Shown here one piece after another: positions 55,382 to 64,000 of a DNA stretch of 64,000 nt. The translations under genes were made by a program, and so were the position numbers. The notes beneath the pieces were generated by a model. The model ran no database searches and was not told where the DNA came from. It saw only the letters and a list, made by a program, of their open reading frames with translations. The stretch lies in assembly GCA_900095095.1 (NCBI GenBank), contig FMBT01000085.1:20962-84961 (forward strand), in the 5' to 3' direction. Source of the DNA: Fragilariopsis cylindrus CCMP1102. Its lineage: Eukaryota; Bacillariophyta; Bacillariophyceae; Bacillariales; Bacillariaceae. Each line of letters begins with the position of its first letter. The stretch's first letter is position 1.

Positions 55382-58082
55382 ATGGCAGATTTGTTACCAT
55401 CGCTCTCATCGGACGATGAAGATGGAAAAATTGGTAATAATTACGATGACGAGGAAGATGACGACGAAAATGAAGAAGTTGATGTAGTTTTCGGGGGACT
55501 CCTGGTAAGTAGTCTTAAGCGTGTTAATGAACGTTCGTTTTTTTGCGTGGATATAGATATAGTAGATAATACGAATCCAAAACAATTTACTAATCTGAAC
55601 TCTTTTTCCTTCCTCTTTTTCTTTGATTCAGGGAGAAGATGGAGGCCTTCCTTCTAGCTTGGTTTCTGGTCCTCACAAGGGATGGTCGTACCAAGCTGCT
55701 CTTGATAAAATCGAAAGCGAAAACCCTAACTCTTTGCGGAATACACCGGCTCGTATGGATCTTTCTTCGATCATTGCAGCTAAAAGACAGATTCTGAAGA
55801 AGGAAAATGATGCAAAGCAACAACAAAATAATGATAGTGGAGACGATGAAAATAATGATAATAAGGAGGAGAGTAAGTCCGATGACGAAAAATCAGATTC
55901 CGATGATGCAGATTCTACCGATGAGTCAGGAAGCGAGAAGGAGGATGAAGATAAAGACAATGATGATGACGAAAGTGACAGTAGTAGTGATGGCGAAAAC
56001 GACGATGAAGTTGATGATGCTAATGATAATGCTATGGAAGAGGATATTCTGAAAACTCGAATTGGCGAAAAGGAGAAAGATGACGACGATGATAAAGAAG
56101 AAGAAAACGAAGAGGAACAGAAGGAGGCTGAAAAGGCTGCCAAATTCTTTGACAATTCTAAACCTAATCAACCCACAGATGAGATCGAAGTATTTACAGA
56201 ACTTACACTCTCTCGTCCACTCCTGCGCGGGATAGTGGCCATGGGATATGTGAAACCCACTGCCATCCAATCTTCGGTTATCCCTGTCGCTCTTGCAGGT
56301 AGAGATATTTGTGCCAGTGCTGTAACGGGTAGCGGGAAAACAGCGGCTTTTCTACTTCCCATCCTTGAACGATTATTATATAGGTCAGCTGGTCGGACTA
56401 AGACTTTAATCTTGACGCCTACACGTGAGCTTGCCGCGCAGTGTTATGGTATGATCGCGACTCTTGCACAATTTACAAAAATTACCTCAGTTTTGGTAGT
56501 TGGAGGTTCGAAGAATATGAACGCTCAAATTTCCGAGTTAAGGACTCGACCGCAAATAATCGTGGCGACACCTGGAAGATTGTTGGATCATGTCACAAAT
56601 TCAGCTGGTGTTACGTTAGAAGATGTAGAATTCTTGGTACTCGATGAGGCAGATCGTCTCCTTGATTTAGGATTTCAGGAAGAAGTTAATGAAATTATCA
56701 AGTCCTGTCCAGTTGATAGGCAAACTTTGCTATTTAGTGCTACCATGAACACAAAGGTAGATGATTTGATTTCACTCAGCATGAAGCGACCTGTTCGAAT
56801 TCGAATTAGTGATAAGGGATCAAATTCTTCCAATGGCAGAGATCTCGAAGTCGCTCCAAGACTGGAACAGGAATTTGTCCGTGTTCGATCAGGAAATGAA
56901 GGTATTAATCGTGAGGCGATGCTATTGGCCATGTTAACTAGAACCTTTTCAACGCAGACCATCGTGTTCTTTGATACTAAGGCAAAGGCTCATCGTATGA
57001 TGATTCTCTGCGGTCTTTGTGGGATTCAGGGTGCTGAACTTCACGGTAATCTTACTCAACCTCAACGACTACAGTCTTTAGAGCAGTTTAGGAAGAGTGA
57101 AGTAGATATCCTTCTAGCGACAGATCTTGCAGCTAGGGGCCTCGATATAAGCCGTGTAGAAACTGTGATTAACTTCGAAATGCCAAATCAAGTTGAAACT
57201 TACATTCATCGAATCGGTAGAACAGCCCGAGCTGGCCGTGGAGGAAGAAGCTGTACGTTGATAGGGGAAGGTAGGAGACACTTGATGAAGGAGATTATGA
57301 AAGATGCATCAGAAAGGAAACAGATTACACCTAACGAGTCATCAACGAACCGCTCACAAAGTGCCACTATTAGATCTCGATCCATTCCCGCTGCTGTAAT
57401 TGCCCATTTCGTGAAGAAAATCAGATCTCTAGAAGAGCATATAGAAGAGGTACTTCAAGCGGAAGCGGTTGCTCGAATGGACCGAATGGCTGAAATGGAA
57501 GTCATGCGTGCACAAAATATAATAGAACATTCTGATGAAATTAAAGGAAGACCGCAACGTCACTGGTTTGCTTCTGAAAAGGAAAAGCAGTCTACCAAAG
57601 AAGCAGCTACCGAGAAGGCTAATCGCATCAAAGAAATGGTAGGAACTGGTATGCATCGTATGACCCGAAAGAAGCGTCGAGCACGTGAAGCGAAAGAATA
57701 TTTTGAGAATGGAGGCGACGAAGATGATGAGATGAATGATGTCCCGCTTCCTCAAACTTCCATGAAACAAGCAGCAAGAGAATCAAAAAGAGACACCTAC
57801 GAGAAGGAGAGGAAAATTAGTAACAAGAGTATTCACGATGAAGACGTTGAAAGAAAATCCAAAAAGCGCAAAGTTAAAGCTGGGTCGGATGCTCTTGGTG
57901 ATAGTGGTTTGTTCGCTGAAGAAAAAGTTGCGTATGCACCGAAAAAGAAAGAGGGCGAAGAAGAAAGAGCCAAAAGTGCATATAATTTCCATGGTTTTGA
58001 TGAAAAAACAGATGGCAAAAAGAAAGGAAAGCAGCGTGGTGCGCAGAAGTTCAAATCAAAGAGTAAATACAAGCGCCGTTAA
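55382..58082 (+). CDS. DDX27: DEAD-box RNA helicase DDX27/Drs1
   Basis: Exons 55382-55504 and 55632-58082 with a 127-base phase-0 intron, 857 residues. A short acidic N-terminus is followed by a long acidic region (Asp/Glu/Ser) and then the helicase core: Q-motif FTELTLSRPLLRGIVAMGY...PTAIQ, motif I AVTGSGKTAAF, Ia PTRELAAQ, Ib TPGRLLDH, II VLDEADRLLDLGF, III SAT, V TDLAARGLDI and VI HRIGRTARAGRGG. The core is full length. The C-terminal region has coiled-coil and Lys/Arg-rich tracts ending KFKSKSKYKRR. The match is to Drs1/DDX27, a nucleolar helicase for 60S ribosome assembly. No frameshift, even in the acidic tracts. Confidence 0.95.
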
Positions 58083-58199
58083 ATTAGTTCCATTTGATCA
58101 AATTAAAAAAATGGATTCTACTAAGTTAATTTTACTTGATTAGTGTAAAGATATAAATTCTATAAGTTGATACTTTAATCTGTGCATGAGTATTCTTTT

Positions 58200-59987
58200 T
58201 CACCAGTCGATTTCAGACTGTTCTATCAATACGGATACAGTTTCCCGTTCTCGACGCATACACGCCTGTTTTCTTTCTTGTATTTTCGCCAATAGAGCAC
58301 TCATTGGTGTCTTCTTTTGCTTTGGGGGTAGTAACGTTGATCTATCAAGTTGCTTTAGCTTGACACCCGACTGGATTTCTGACAGAAAAATATTCGTTTC
58401 TAGGTCTGCAGGTTGTAACGATGATCTATCAACTTGTTTTAGCTTGACACCCGACTGGATTTCTGACAAAAAATCATTCGTTTCTAAATCTTCAAGTTGT
58501 AACGATGATCTATCAACTTGTTTTAGCTTGACACTCGACTGGATTTGTGTCAAAAGATCATTCGTTTCTAGATTTGTAGGTTGTAACGATGAACTTTGAG
58601 TCTGTTTTAAGTTGATACCAGCTCGAATATCTCCGAAGAGATCAGATGATGAACGAGTAGTTTTCGTAGCTGTCGATGGATTTTCTACTTCATTTAGCTC
58701 CACACCCGCTACTCGTATACTGGCAAAAACGTTACTGATCGAATTCGATTCGGTTGCAATTCCAGATATGTTCGCATCTTCATGAGTATTTCCTGATTGT
58801 ATATCCTGATTAAAAAATTGTTTTGTAGAGAAAACAGGGTTGGCGATTGATGAAGTAGAGACTTTATCTGACTGATGTTTGCCAATTCGACTAGGATCAA
58901 CTGCAGGTGATACTATTCCAGTGGCTATCATACCATGTTGAGGCTGGGTTGTGTTATTTGCATCGGATACAGTAGAACGGTAATTCGTTTTCTTGACTTT
59001 TGCGTTATTATGTTTTTCTTCAATATGCATATTGTTCCCGTGGGTATTATGTTGACCTCTTGGAGAAGTTGCAAATTGAATTGCAGACGTTTGTCGCGAT
59101 GATGCGTGGACCATACCTTCATTTCTTATCCGACCACCATCACCTGATCGCTTAATGTTGAACGGTATCTCGTTCGCACTAGATAATTGGATTCTTGAAG
59201 GATTCTTAATTCTTGCCGCCTCAGCAACATGCATAACATTGTAGGTATTTGATGACAGTGAAGATGATGCCTCGTCTCTCTCCCCATATAATGACTCAGT
59301 AGGTTTTGATGCAATTGTCGTTGTTCGGGGCGAAAACAAGGGCGGTGGTACTGGTGGTACTTGTACTTGTATAGCTCTTACCTTTCGAACTACGCGCCTG
59401 ACCTTTCGTCCATTCCTCATCGTGACCGTCGATCGCTGACTACTTGTGATTGATCCTCCATCTCCGACAAACTTTGACTGTGAAGGACTCTTTTCGTGAT
59501 CCTCCATTATCGCCATTTTGTCTATGGTATGCAAGCGATCTGTAAAAGATTCTATACCCTCCTTTTTCTTCGTCATGAAAATTTCAGTAATAGGTGGTGA
59601 TAGTTCGCTGTTATGAGAGAAAACAGCAGAGAGTTGAAGCTTAGGTCGTCGTTCTCGTTCTCGTTCTCTATCATCTTTTCCGTTACGTAAAGTTTCTTTC
59701 GGAACGAAATTAATCTCAATTGGTTGATTTTTTATGGATTGATCGTGTCTTAAAAGTGATGATCTGTTCATATGAGTATCGGTAGACGCAGTAGCTGACG
59801 ATTGAGCCTTTACTTGCATCTCTACGAGTCGCTTGTTGAGACGCTTCATTTCTGCCTGAAGATCGTCTACTTGTTCCTTCAATACTCCACCTTGCGAACT
59901 ATTGTCATCACGATAATCAACGTTTTTCGTCTTACTGTCGTTATTACTCTTTCTCCTGCGAAAGAGCGCCATGGTCGTATTTTTCAT
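58200..59987 (-). CDS. protein with tandem WH2-like (actin-binding) repeats
   Basis: Single exon, 595 residues. A second ATG lies at codon 6. Residues about 35-60 are a short coiled coil (LKEQVDDLQAEMKRLNKRL). The middle (60-415) is disordered, Ser/Arg-rich, with a Pro stretch VPPVPPPLFSP (profilin- or SH3-type). From about 417 to 580 lie six units; four (about 446-560) repeat every 28 residues: DLFGDIRAGINLKQT, DLLTQIQSSVKLKQV, DFLSEIQSGVKLKQV and IFLSEIQSGVKLKQL. Flanking weaker units are NVFASIRVAGVELNEV and ALLAKIQERKQ. The pattern L-x-x-I-x-x-G-x-x-LK-x-V is the WH2 motif (short helix plus LKKT/V-like actin contact). Tandem WH2 proteins (Spire, Cordon-bleu) nucleate or sequester actin. 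No KIND or WASP domain is present. The family could not be named. Confidence 0.8.
   Translation of the reverse strand: MKNTTMALFRRRKSNNDSKTKNVDYRDDNSSQGGVLKEQVDDLQAEMKRLNKRLVEMQVKAQSSATASTDTHMNRSSLLRHDQSIKNQPIEINFVPKETLRNGKDDRERERERRPKLQLSAVFSHNSELSPPITEIFMTKKKEGIESFTDRLHTIDKMAIMEDHEKSPSQSKFVGDGGSITSSQRSTVTMRNGRKVRRVVRKVRAIQVQVPPVPPPLFSPRTTTIASKPTESLYGERDEASSSLSSNTYNVMHVAEAARIKNPSRIQLSSANEIPFNIKRSGDGGRIRNEGMVHASSRQTSAIQFATSPRGQHNTHGNNMHIEEKHNNAKVKKTNYRSTVSDANNTTQPQHGMIATGIVSPAVDPSRIGKHQSDKVSTSSIANPVFSTKQFFNQDIQSGNTHEDANISGIATESNSISNVFASIRVAGVELNEVENPSTATKTTRSSSDLFGDIRAGINLKQTQSSSLQPTNLETNDLLTQIQSSVKLKQVDRSSLQLEDLETNDFLSEIQSGVKLKQVDRSSLQPADLETNIFLSEIQSGVKLKQLDRSTLLPPKQKKTPMSALLAKIQERKQACMRRERETVSVLIEQSEIDW
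58335..58600 (-). repeat. 84-base coding repeat of WH2 units
   Basis: About three highly similar 84-base units, coding the 28-residue WH2-plus-linker module of the 58200-59987 gene. Words such as GTTTTAGCTTGACACCCGAC and GGATTTCTGACA recur (plus-strand reading). Confidence 0.85.
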
Positions 59988-60918
59988 TGACTGACTCTTG
60001 ATCGTCCTAATTTGTGATTGTGAGAGTTGTTTCCGAAGTAATCAAATATCGATCGTTAGACAGATGTTGAAACGATCGTGATAATCAGTAGAAGTGAGTA
60101 GGGTGGTTGTGGTTTAGAATTCTATATTTCATTATTTCATGGTTTAGGCGACTTTAGGTTTTCCTTCGTCCACGATCATTATTTCATCACTTCTTTTTTT
60201 GCGACTTTATCAGTCCCGTATAAAAGGATTTTTTTTATTTCAAAGATTTTTTAATATAAAATAATTGAATAATATATGTAGGGTGCATGTGTCCAGATAT
60301 TTCTACTATGATTGGTTTTTGATGCCAAGTTTGGTTTAGTTTCTCATTATTGTGTTGTATGGAAGTCATGGCGGATGCCTGTTTTCTGGACAGTTGCCTA
60401 ATAATTGAGCAAATCTTTTGTTGAAGAATTAAGAGAGCTGCTAGCTACGATGACAAATACCTATAGATGCAATTTCTAAATGAAAATTACGACTTTTTAG
60501 TTCTATTTTTTATGAAAGCAACGAGTTTTATAGTAGTATAATAGTAATAATGAAAGAATTTGACAATTTTTGTTTTAGGGATGTTCTTCACAAGTCGATT
60601 TGAAAAGGAAGGATGTTATTGTCGAGTCATTTGTGTCCCTTTCTCAACTTGATTTTCAGGTTATGATTGCGGTGGAAGAGATTTCAAAAAAATGCTGTAA
60701 TATCAGTAGATATGCACAATATTTTTGCCACACAGTGTCCTCCGAGTTTCTGAAAAGAACTTGCACAGTGTGTGTGTGTGTGCATGCCATATTATAAATA
60801 TTTTACTATTATATAGTCTTCCAGACCAGTTTCTTCAGAGAACAGTAGTCCTGTTGGCACACTCCCAAAACCCGCCCTCCTTTTCTTTCTCTTCCATACC
60901 CACTAATATAAGTAATAG
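59988..60918. other. stretch without a gene
   Basis: 931 bases between the WH2-protein start and the MAT1 3' end, both on the minus strand. Short frames at 60600-60922 have no coding character. A short (TG)n tract lies near 60769-60781. Nothing recognised. Confidence 0.5.
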
Positions 60919-61836
60919 TTAAAACGCCAATCCTTCAAATATCGTACTAACAGTTTCATTCCAATTTCTTTCCTGTGAAGTCAAACTCCCAACCGGTATA
61001 CCACCCCCCGCAGCCTGTCTCTTGCGGTAAAATTTTAGATCTAATGTATTTCCTGTATCTCGTCGATCTTTGAAGCCTCCCTCTGGTTCTCTTACCCGTG
61101 GCGAAACAAACACAGTCGCAGCATTAGCCTGTCGGCCCTCTCGCTGCCGTTTGAGTTCATTCCGGTAGCCTTGCATCTGTGCTGCTTTCAGCTCCGCAGA
61201 AACCTCGTCCCGCTCACCTAATAGAACTTCAGCCGATTCTTGTTTGAACTTTCGTTTCGTTAATGCGATAGCCTTTTCTTCTTCTCGTAGTTCCCGTTTA
61301 CGTCTTTCAGCCTCGCGCTGTTCACTAGCAATTTGATCCTGAATGGCGCGTTCCGCATCTGCTCTTTGCGATTGTCTTATGACTATCTCTGTTCGATGAT
61401 TTTCCTCGTAAGCCTTGATTTTCCCCTTGCACTCCTCAGCATTTGGTTCCTCGTTAACGATGGAATATATCATATCTTCGACTTCTTCGAGGTAGTTGTT
61501 GTATTCAAGCAGGGAGGGGAAATCTTTCTGCGTTTTGTTAAAAACCTTCATTACACGGCGTCTCCAACTTGTATCCTTCTCGCATAAGACATCATCAAGT
61601 GTTCGAGTAGATAGGGTCACCTTTTTCACTGGCGTTTCACAAATTGGACAGGGGAATTCACGTCGTCTCGAGAGCTCACGATCAATACAAGATGAACAGA
61701 ACTGATGACCACAGCCAACAGTTGAGTTGTTTTGCAGTTGAGACTGAGAAGTCAAATTTGACGAATCTCCCTCGGCAATGCCACAAATGGCACAACTAAA
61801 CAAATCCTCCTGTTCTTGGTGGTCGTCCATATTCAT
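60919..61836 (-). CDS. MNAT1: CDK-activating kinase assembly factor MAT1 (TFIIH subunit)
   Basis: Single exon, 305 residues from the ATG at 61836 (MNMDDHQEQ). A longer in-frame extension to 61938 is possible but carries no known sequence. The N-terminal RING finger has CAICG, VGCGHQFCSSC and FPCPIC, here with a longer Ser/Gln loop between the first two Cys pairs. Then come TLSTRTLDDVLCEKD, the MAT1 helical region VMKVFNKTQKDFPSLLEYNNYLEEVEDM, a long charged coiled coil (about 135-235) and a C-terminal hydrophobic segment PVGSLTSQERNW. MAT1 joins CDK7 and cyclin H and anchors them to TFIIH. No frameshift. Confidence 0.93.
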   Translation of the reverse strand: MNMDDHQEQEDLFSCAICGIAEGDSSNLTSQSQLQNNSTVGCGHQFCSSCIDRELSRRREFPCPICETPVKKVTLSTRTLDDVLCEKDTSWRRRVMKVFNKTQKDFPSLLEYNNYLEEVEDMIYSIVNEEPNAEECKGKIKAYEENHRTEIVIRQSQRADAERAIQDQIASEQREAERRKRELREEEKAIALTKRKFKQESAEVLLGERDEVSAELKAAQMQGYRNELKRQREGRQANAATVFVSPRVREPEGGFKDRRDTGNTLDLKFYRKRQAAGGGIPVGSLTSQERNWNETVSTIFEGLAF

Positions 61837-62483
61837 CTTTCTATTGTGACGTTTTTTAAATATATCCGAAACGCTCAATTTACAATTTACGCTTATTAGC
61901 TTTTTGTAGGTTATACGAACTATTAACACTGCATGCATGCATTGTTTGTCTACTTTCTACTTTTAACTTCGTACTTTTAAGTTACTTATTTTCAATTTGT
62001 CAGTCCAGATTTTCAAACAGGACCATCTTCCGCTTGGCGAATTAAAATATTAAACATTACGAATATTCCCCTGATACCCTTACTCGCGCGCGGCATTGGT
62101 CATCAAAAAAAATCATATAAGCAATCATTTAGGTTAATGAAAAACCATTAAGCTTAATGAAAAATCATTAAGCAAAAATATTTTTATGCGCGAAAATGGA
62201 TCTTAGATCTTACGGTACAACTTTCATAGGGCATGTTTTCGTCTATTTAGAGAAAAGAAATTAAAAAAGAAATTAACAATCTGCCTCTACAACTTTGAAA
62301 AGAAATCAAGCCACCGTCACCTACCCTACAGCATTAACGCCCGAACAAACAATAGAAAAGATTTGAAGTTGTAATGGTTGGATCCAAAGTTTGCAAAGAG
62401 CTTCACAAGATTAGATAGATGCAACACATCTAATACGTTTTGATTCCAACGCCGTTCAGTATTTTCCTATCCTATTACACAAG
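61837..62483. other. bidirectional promoter region, MAT1 and DAGL
   Basis: 647 AT-rich bases between divergent starts, with three copies of a short AATCATTAAG/ACCATTAAG word at about 62125-62175. No recognised element. Confidence 0.5.
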
Positions 62484-64000
62484 ATGCCTGCGCTGCAACT
62501 ATTCGGACAACGGGTGCGTGCATACGAAAAGCAAACAAATATACAAATAAACAAGCAAACAAACAAACAAACAAACATAGGGCGTGATGAGATATTCCAT
62601 AAATCACAATACACTGTTGCAGTCCTCTTTCTTAATCGCTTATTCTCGCCTTTCCCTTCTCCACTATCTTCCTTCTATTCTTCTTTAATATGGCAAAGAC
62701 CTTTTTTGCTGGCGATGACATATGCACCTTTTTAGTGCTTCATGCATTATTCAGAGCATTCCAAATTGCTGTAGCATTGAGCCTAATCGGAATAACAGTC
62801 TTCTATAATCACAACCAAGAAATAATTCTACTGGAAAATGGCATGAATTGTACGGTAGAGGGTTCGACCGAGGACCGCATGACATATATTTATTCATCAG
62901 TCTCTATTGTAGTAGCAGGAATGTCAATCTATTTAGTGGTACCAATGTTTCATTACAGTAGAAAGGGAACACCGGTAAGTAAACGAAGAAAAACTGTTGA
63001 ACCCAAAATGGAAGTAACATTTATATTGAACATACATATATCTCATTCGTTTCCGCGCGTACTATTTGCGGTGATCTTATAGACCGAACCAACGCTACGA
63101 GAACCATTGCGACGATTGTGCTATTTCGATACAACCGTTATGAACGTTCTTAGGATTATTGTGTTCGTTCTTGGCAGCAGGGATATAAAAGGCGTGATGG
63201 CCTATTGTAGATGCATTAGCAACGATATCTCTGTAGACACTTTTGTTGAAGTTCACGAGTCATGCCCCCGACACGCTGGTTTTATGACAGCTGTTATCAC
63301 ATTGTTCTGTAAGCACCTTGAATGAATCTATACAGTTATAAGAATACATATTTTCCGTTTTTTCTCTTCCCTCTCACATTTTCTTTTAAACATGCGTCAT
63401 ATACAGGTACTCATATTTTTGATGCATGCATGACTATTTTGACGTTTCTATACTTTACATTCTGTCACGAAAATCTATTTATAAATTCTCAGATTGAATT
63501 CGTATCTTCAGAACAAAGATGTTCTATATGTCTGAGATGTTGTATCGGTTGGGCTTCGATATTCACTTGTTGTCTATTTGGAGGGGATAAAGCAGTACGT
63601 GGTGATTATGCCAACTTTTCTATGCTCCTTGCCAATTACGTCAATGGAAAAGGCATTCTTGATGTTACCGCATCTGATATTTCTGTAGGTCTTCATATGC
63701 TTAGAAAAGTCAGGAAGCGGAATAGACTCGAAACAACAAATAGACTAGTGCGAGAGCATAGCGAAATTTCTAAACAGAAAGTGGTCTCCTCCCGACATGG
63801 ATCATCAGACAGGCTAAGTTTAAATGACGACAAAAACTATGAAAACAAAATTGTTGTCAAGATGTCAACTGATGGGAATTCAGTTGATCTTGTTCATGAT
63901 AATTGTAATTCAGAGGATACGAAGGAAGAAATTTACGACAATCGTGCGAGACCTCAAAATCTACCTGAACATCGACAAAAACTGGAAATTTTATCTAGGT
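62484..64000 (+). CDS. sn1-specific diacylglycerol lipase (DAGL type), 5' part only
   Basis: Exons 62484-62513, 62699-62974, 63083-63308 and 63407 to beyond the window; about 375 residues are visible. The tiny first exon encodes MPALQLFGQR, and exon 2 begins TFFAGDDICTFLV, matching the N-terminal cytosolic start of DAG lipases (MPGxxxFxRRW...SDDL). Four hydrophobic segments follow: AFQIAVALSLIGITVFY, SIVVAGMSIYLVVPMF, VLRIIVFVLGS and ACMTILTFLYFTFC, the four-helix membrane domain. Then come CSICLRCCIGWASIF, DYANFSMLLANYVNG and LDVTASDISVGLHMLRKV, like the segment before the lipase catalytic fold. The GxSxG lipase motif lies outside. Signals at the exon ends are GT-AG. Role: releasing monoacylglycerol from membrane diacylglycerol (inferred). 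Confidence 0.82.
62550..62577. repeat. AAAC tetranucleotide tract
   Basis: About six tandem CAAA/AAAC copies in intron 1 of the DAGL-like gene. Confidence 0.85.

Noticed and set aside
55926-56270. Hydrophobic minus-strand frame that could look like a membrane protein
   Set aside because: It is antisense to the acidic GAT/GAA-rich region of DDX27, which always yields hydrophobic shadows.
61837-61938. 34-residue N-terminal extension of MAT1
   Set aside because: The ATG at 61836 gives the usual short leader before the RING; the extension is Lys/Ile/Val-rich without family support, though it cannot be fully excluded.

Overview
The window is AT-rich nuclear DNA from a photosynthetic eukaryote, most likely a diatom or a close ochrophyte. 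Genes are short, lie on both strands and carry a few small GT-AG introns (97 to 367 bases where both ends could be placed). Plastid-type proteins (rubredoxin, a PsbP-family protein, a Lon N-domain protein) start with an ER-type signal peptide followed by a plastid-like region, and two have the A-F cleavage context (TSA|F, ADA|F) typical of red-lineage secondary plastids. A long protein with repeated helicase-associated (HA) domains is also common in diatoms. The species cannot be told from the sequence.

Layout, left to right. 0-5.6 kb: 5' end of an NDR kinase (cut by the window edge), a PPIL3-type cyclophilin, a PsbP-family lumen protein, then an empty stretch. 5.6-14.2 kb: GPN2 GTPase, ER Hsp90 (GRP94), U2 snRNP A', and a conserved-looking unknown. 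16-24 kb: an unknown Asn/Gln-rich protein and a 1,720-residue HA-domain protein with a repetitive tail full of SUMO-type motifs. 24-29 kb: plastid rubredoxin, a PPR protein, F-actin capping protein alpha. 31-37.5 kb: GPN1 GTPase, an unknown multi-pass membrane protein, a prolyl-4-hydroxylase-like enzyme fused to ankyrin repeats. 37.6-49.8 kb: Lon N-domain protein, nucleolin-like two-RRM protein, an unknown nuclear-looking protein, ATG8, a secreted unknown, acetyl-CoA acetyltransferase, LTV1. 51.5-64 kb: PIG-O, DDX27/Drs1 helicase, a tandem WH2-repeat protein, MAT1, and the 5' part of an sn1-specific diacylglycerol lipase cut by the right edge.

Most genes are housekeeping: Pol II assembly and TFIIH (GPN1, GPN2, MAT1), splicing (U2A', PPIL3), ribosome biogenesis (LTV1, DDX27, nucleolin-like), ER and GPI work (GRP94, PIG-O, P4H), plastid function, autophagy and actin (CapZ alpha plus the WH2 protein). 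There is no operon-like system; the order looks like ordinary eukaryotic gene packing. The most novel-looking items are the WH2-repeat protein, the HA protein with its SUMO-motif tail, the P4H-ankyrin fusion and four unrecognised proteins.

Important caveat: ten genes contain 24 apparent one-base frameshifts (23 missing bases, 1 extra). Most can be cured by changing the length of a short run of one base. Because essential single-copy-type genes are hit and splice sites stay intact, base-calling errors are the best explanation. Protein lengths below assume those shifts are corrected. Starts were placed at ATG codons; exon coordinates were worked out by hand from reading frame and GT/AG signals.
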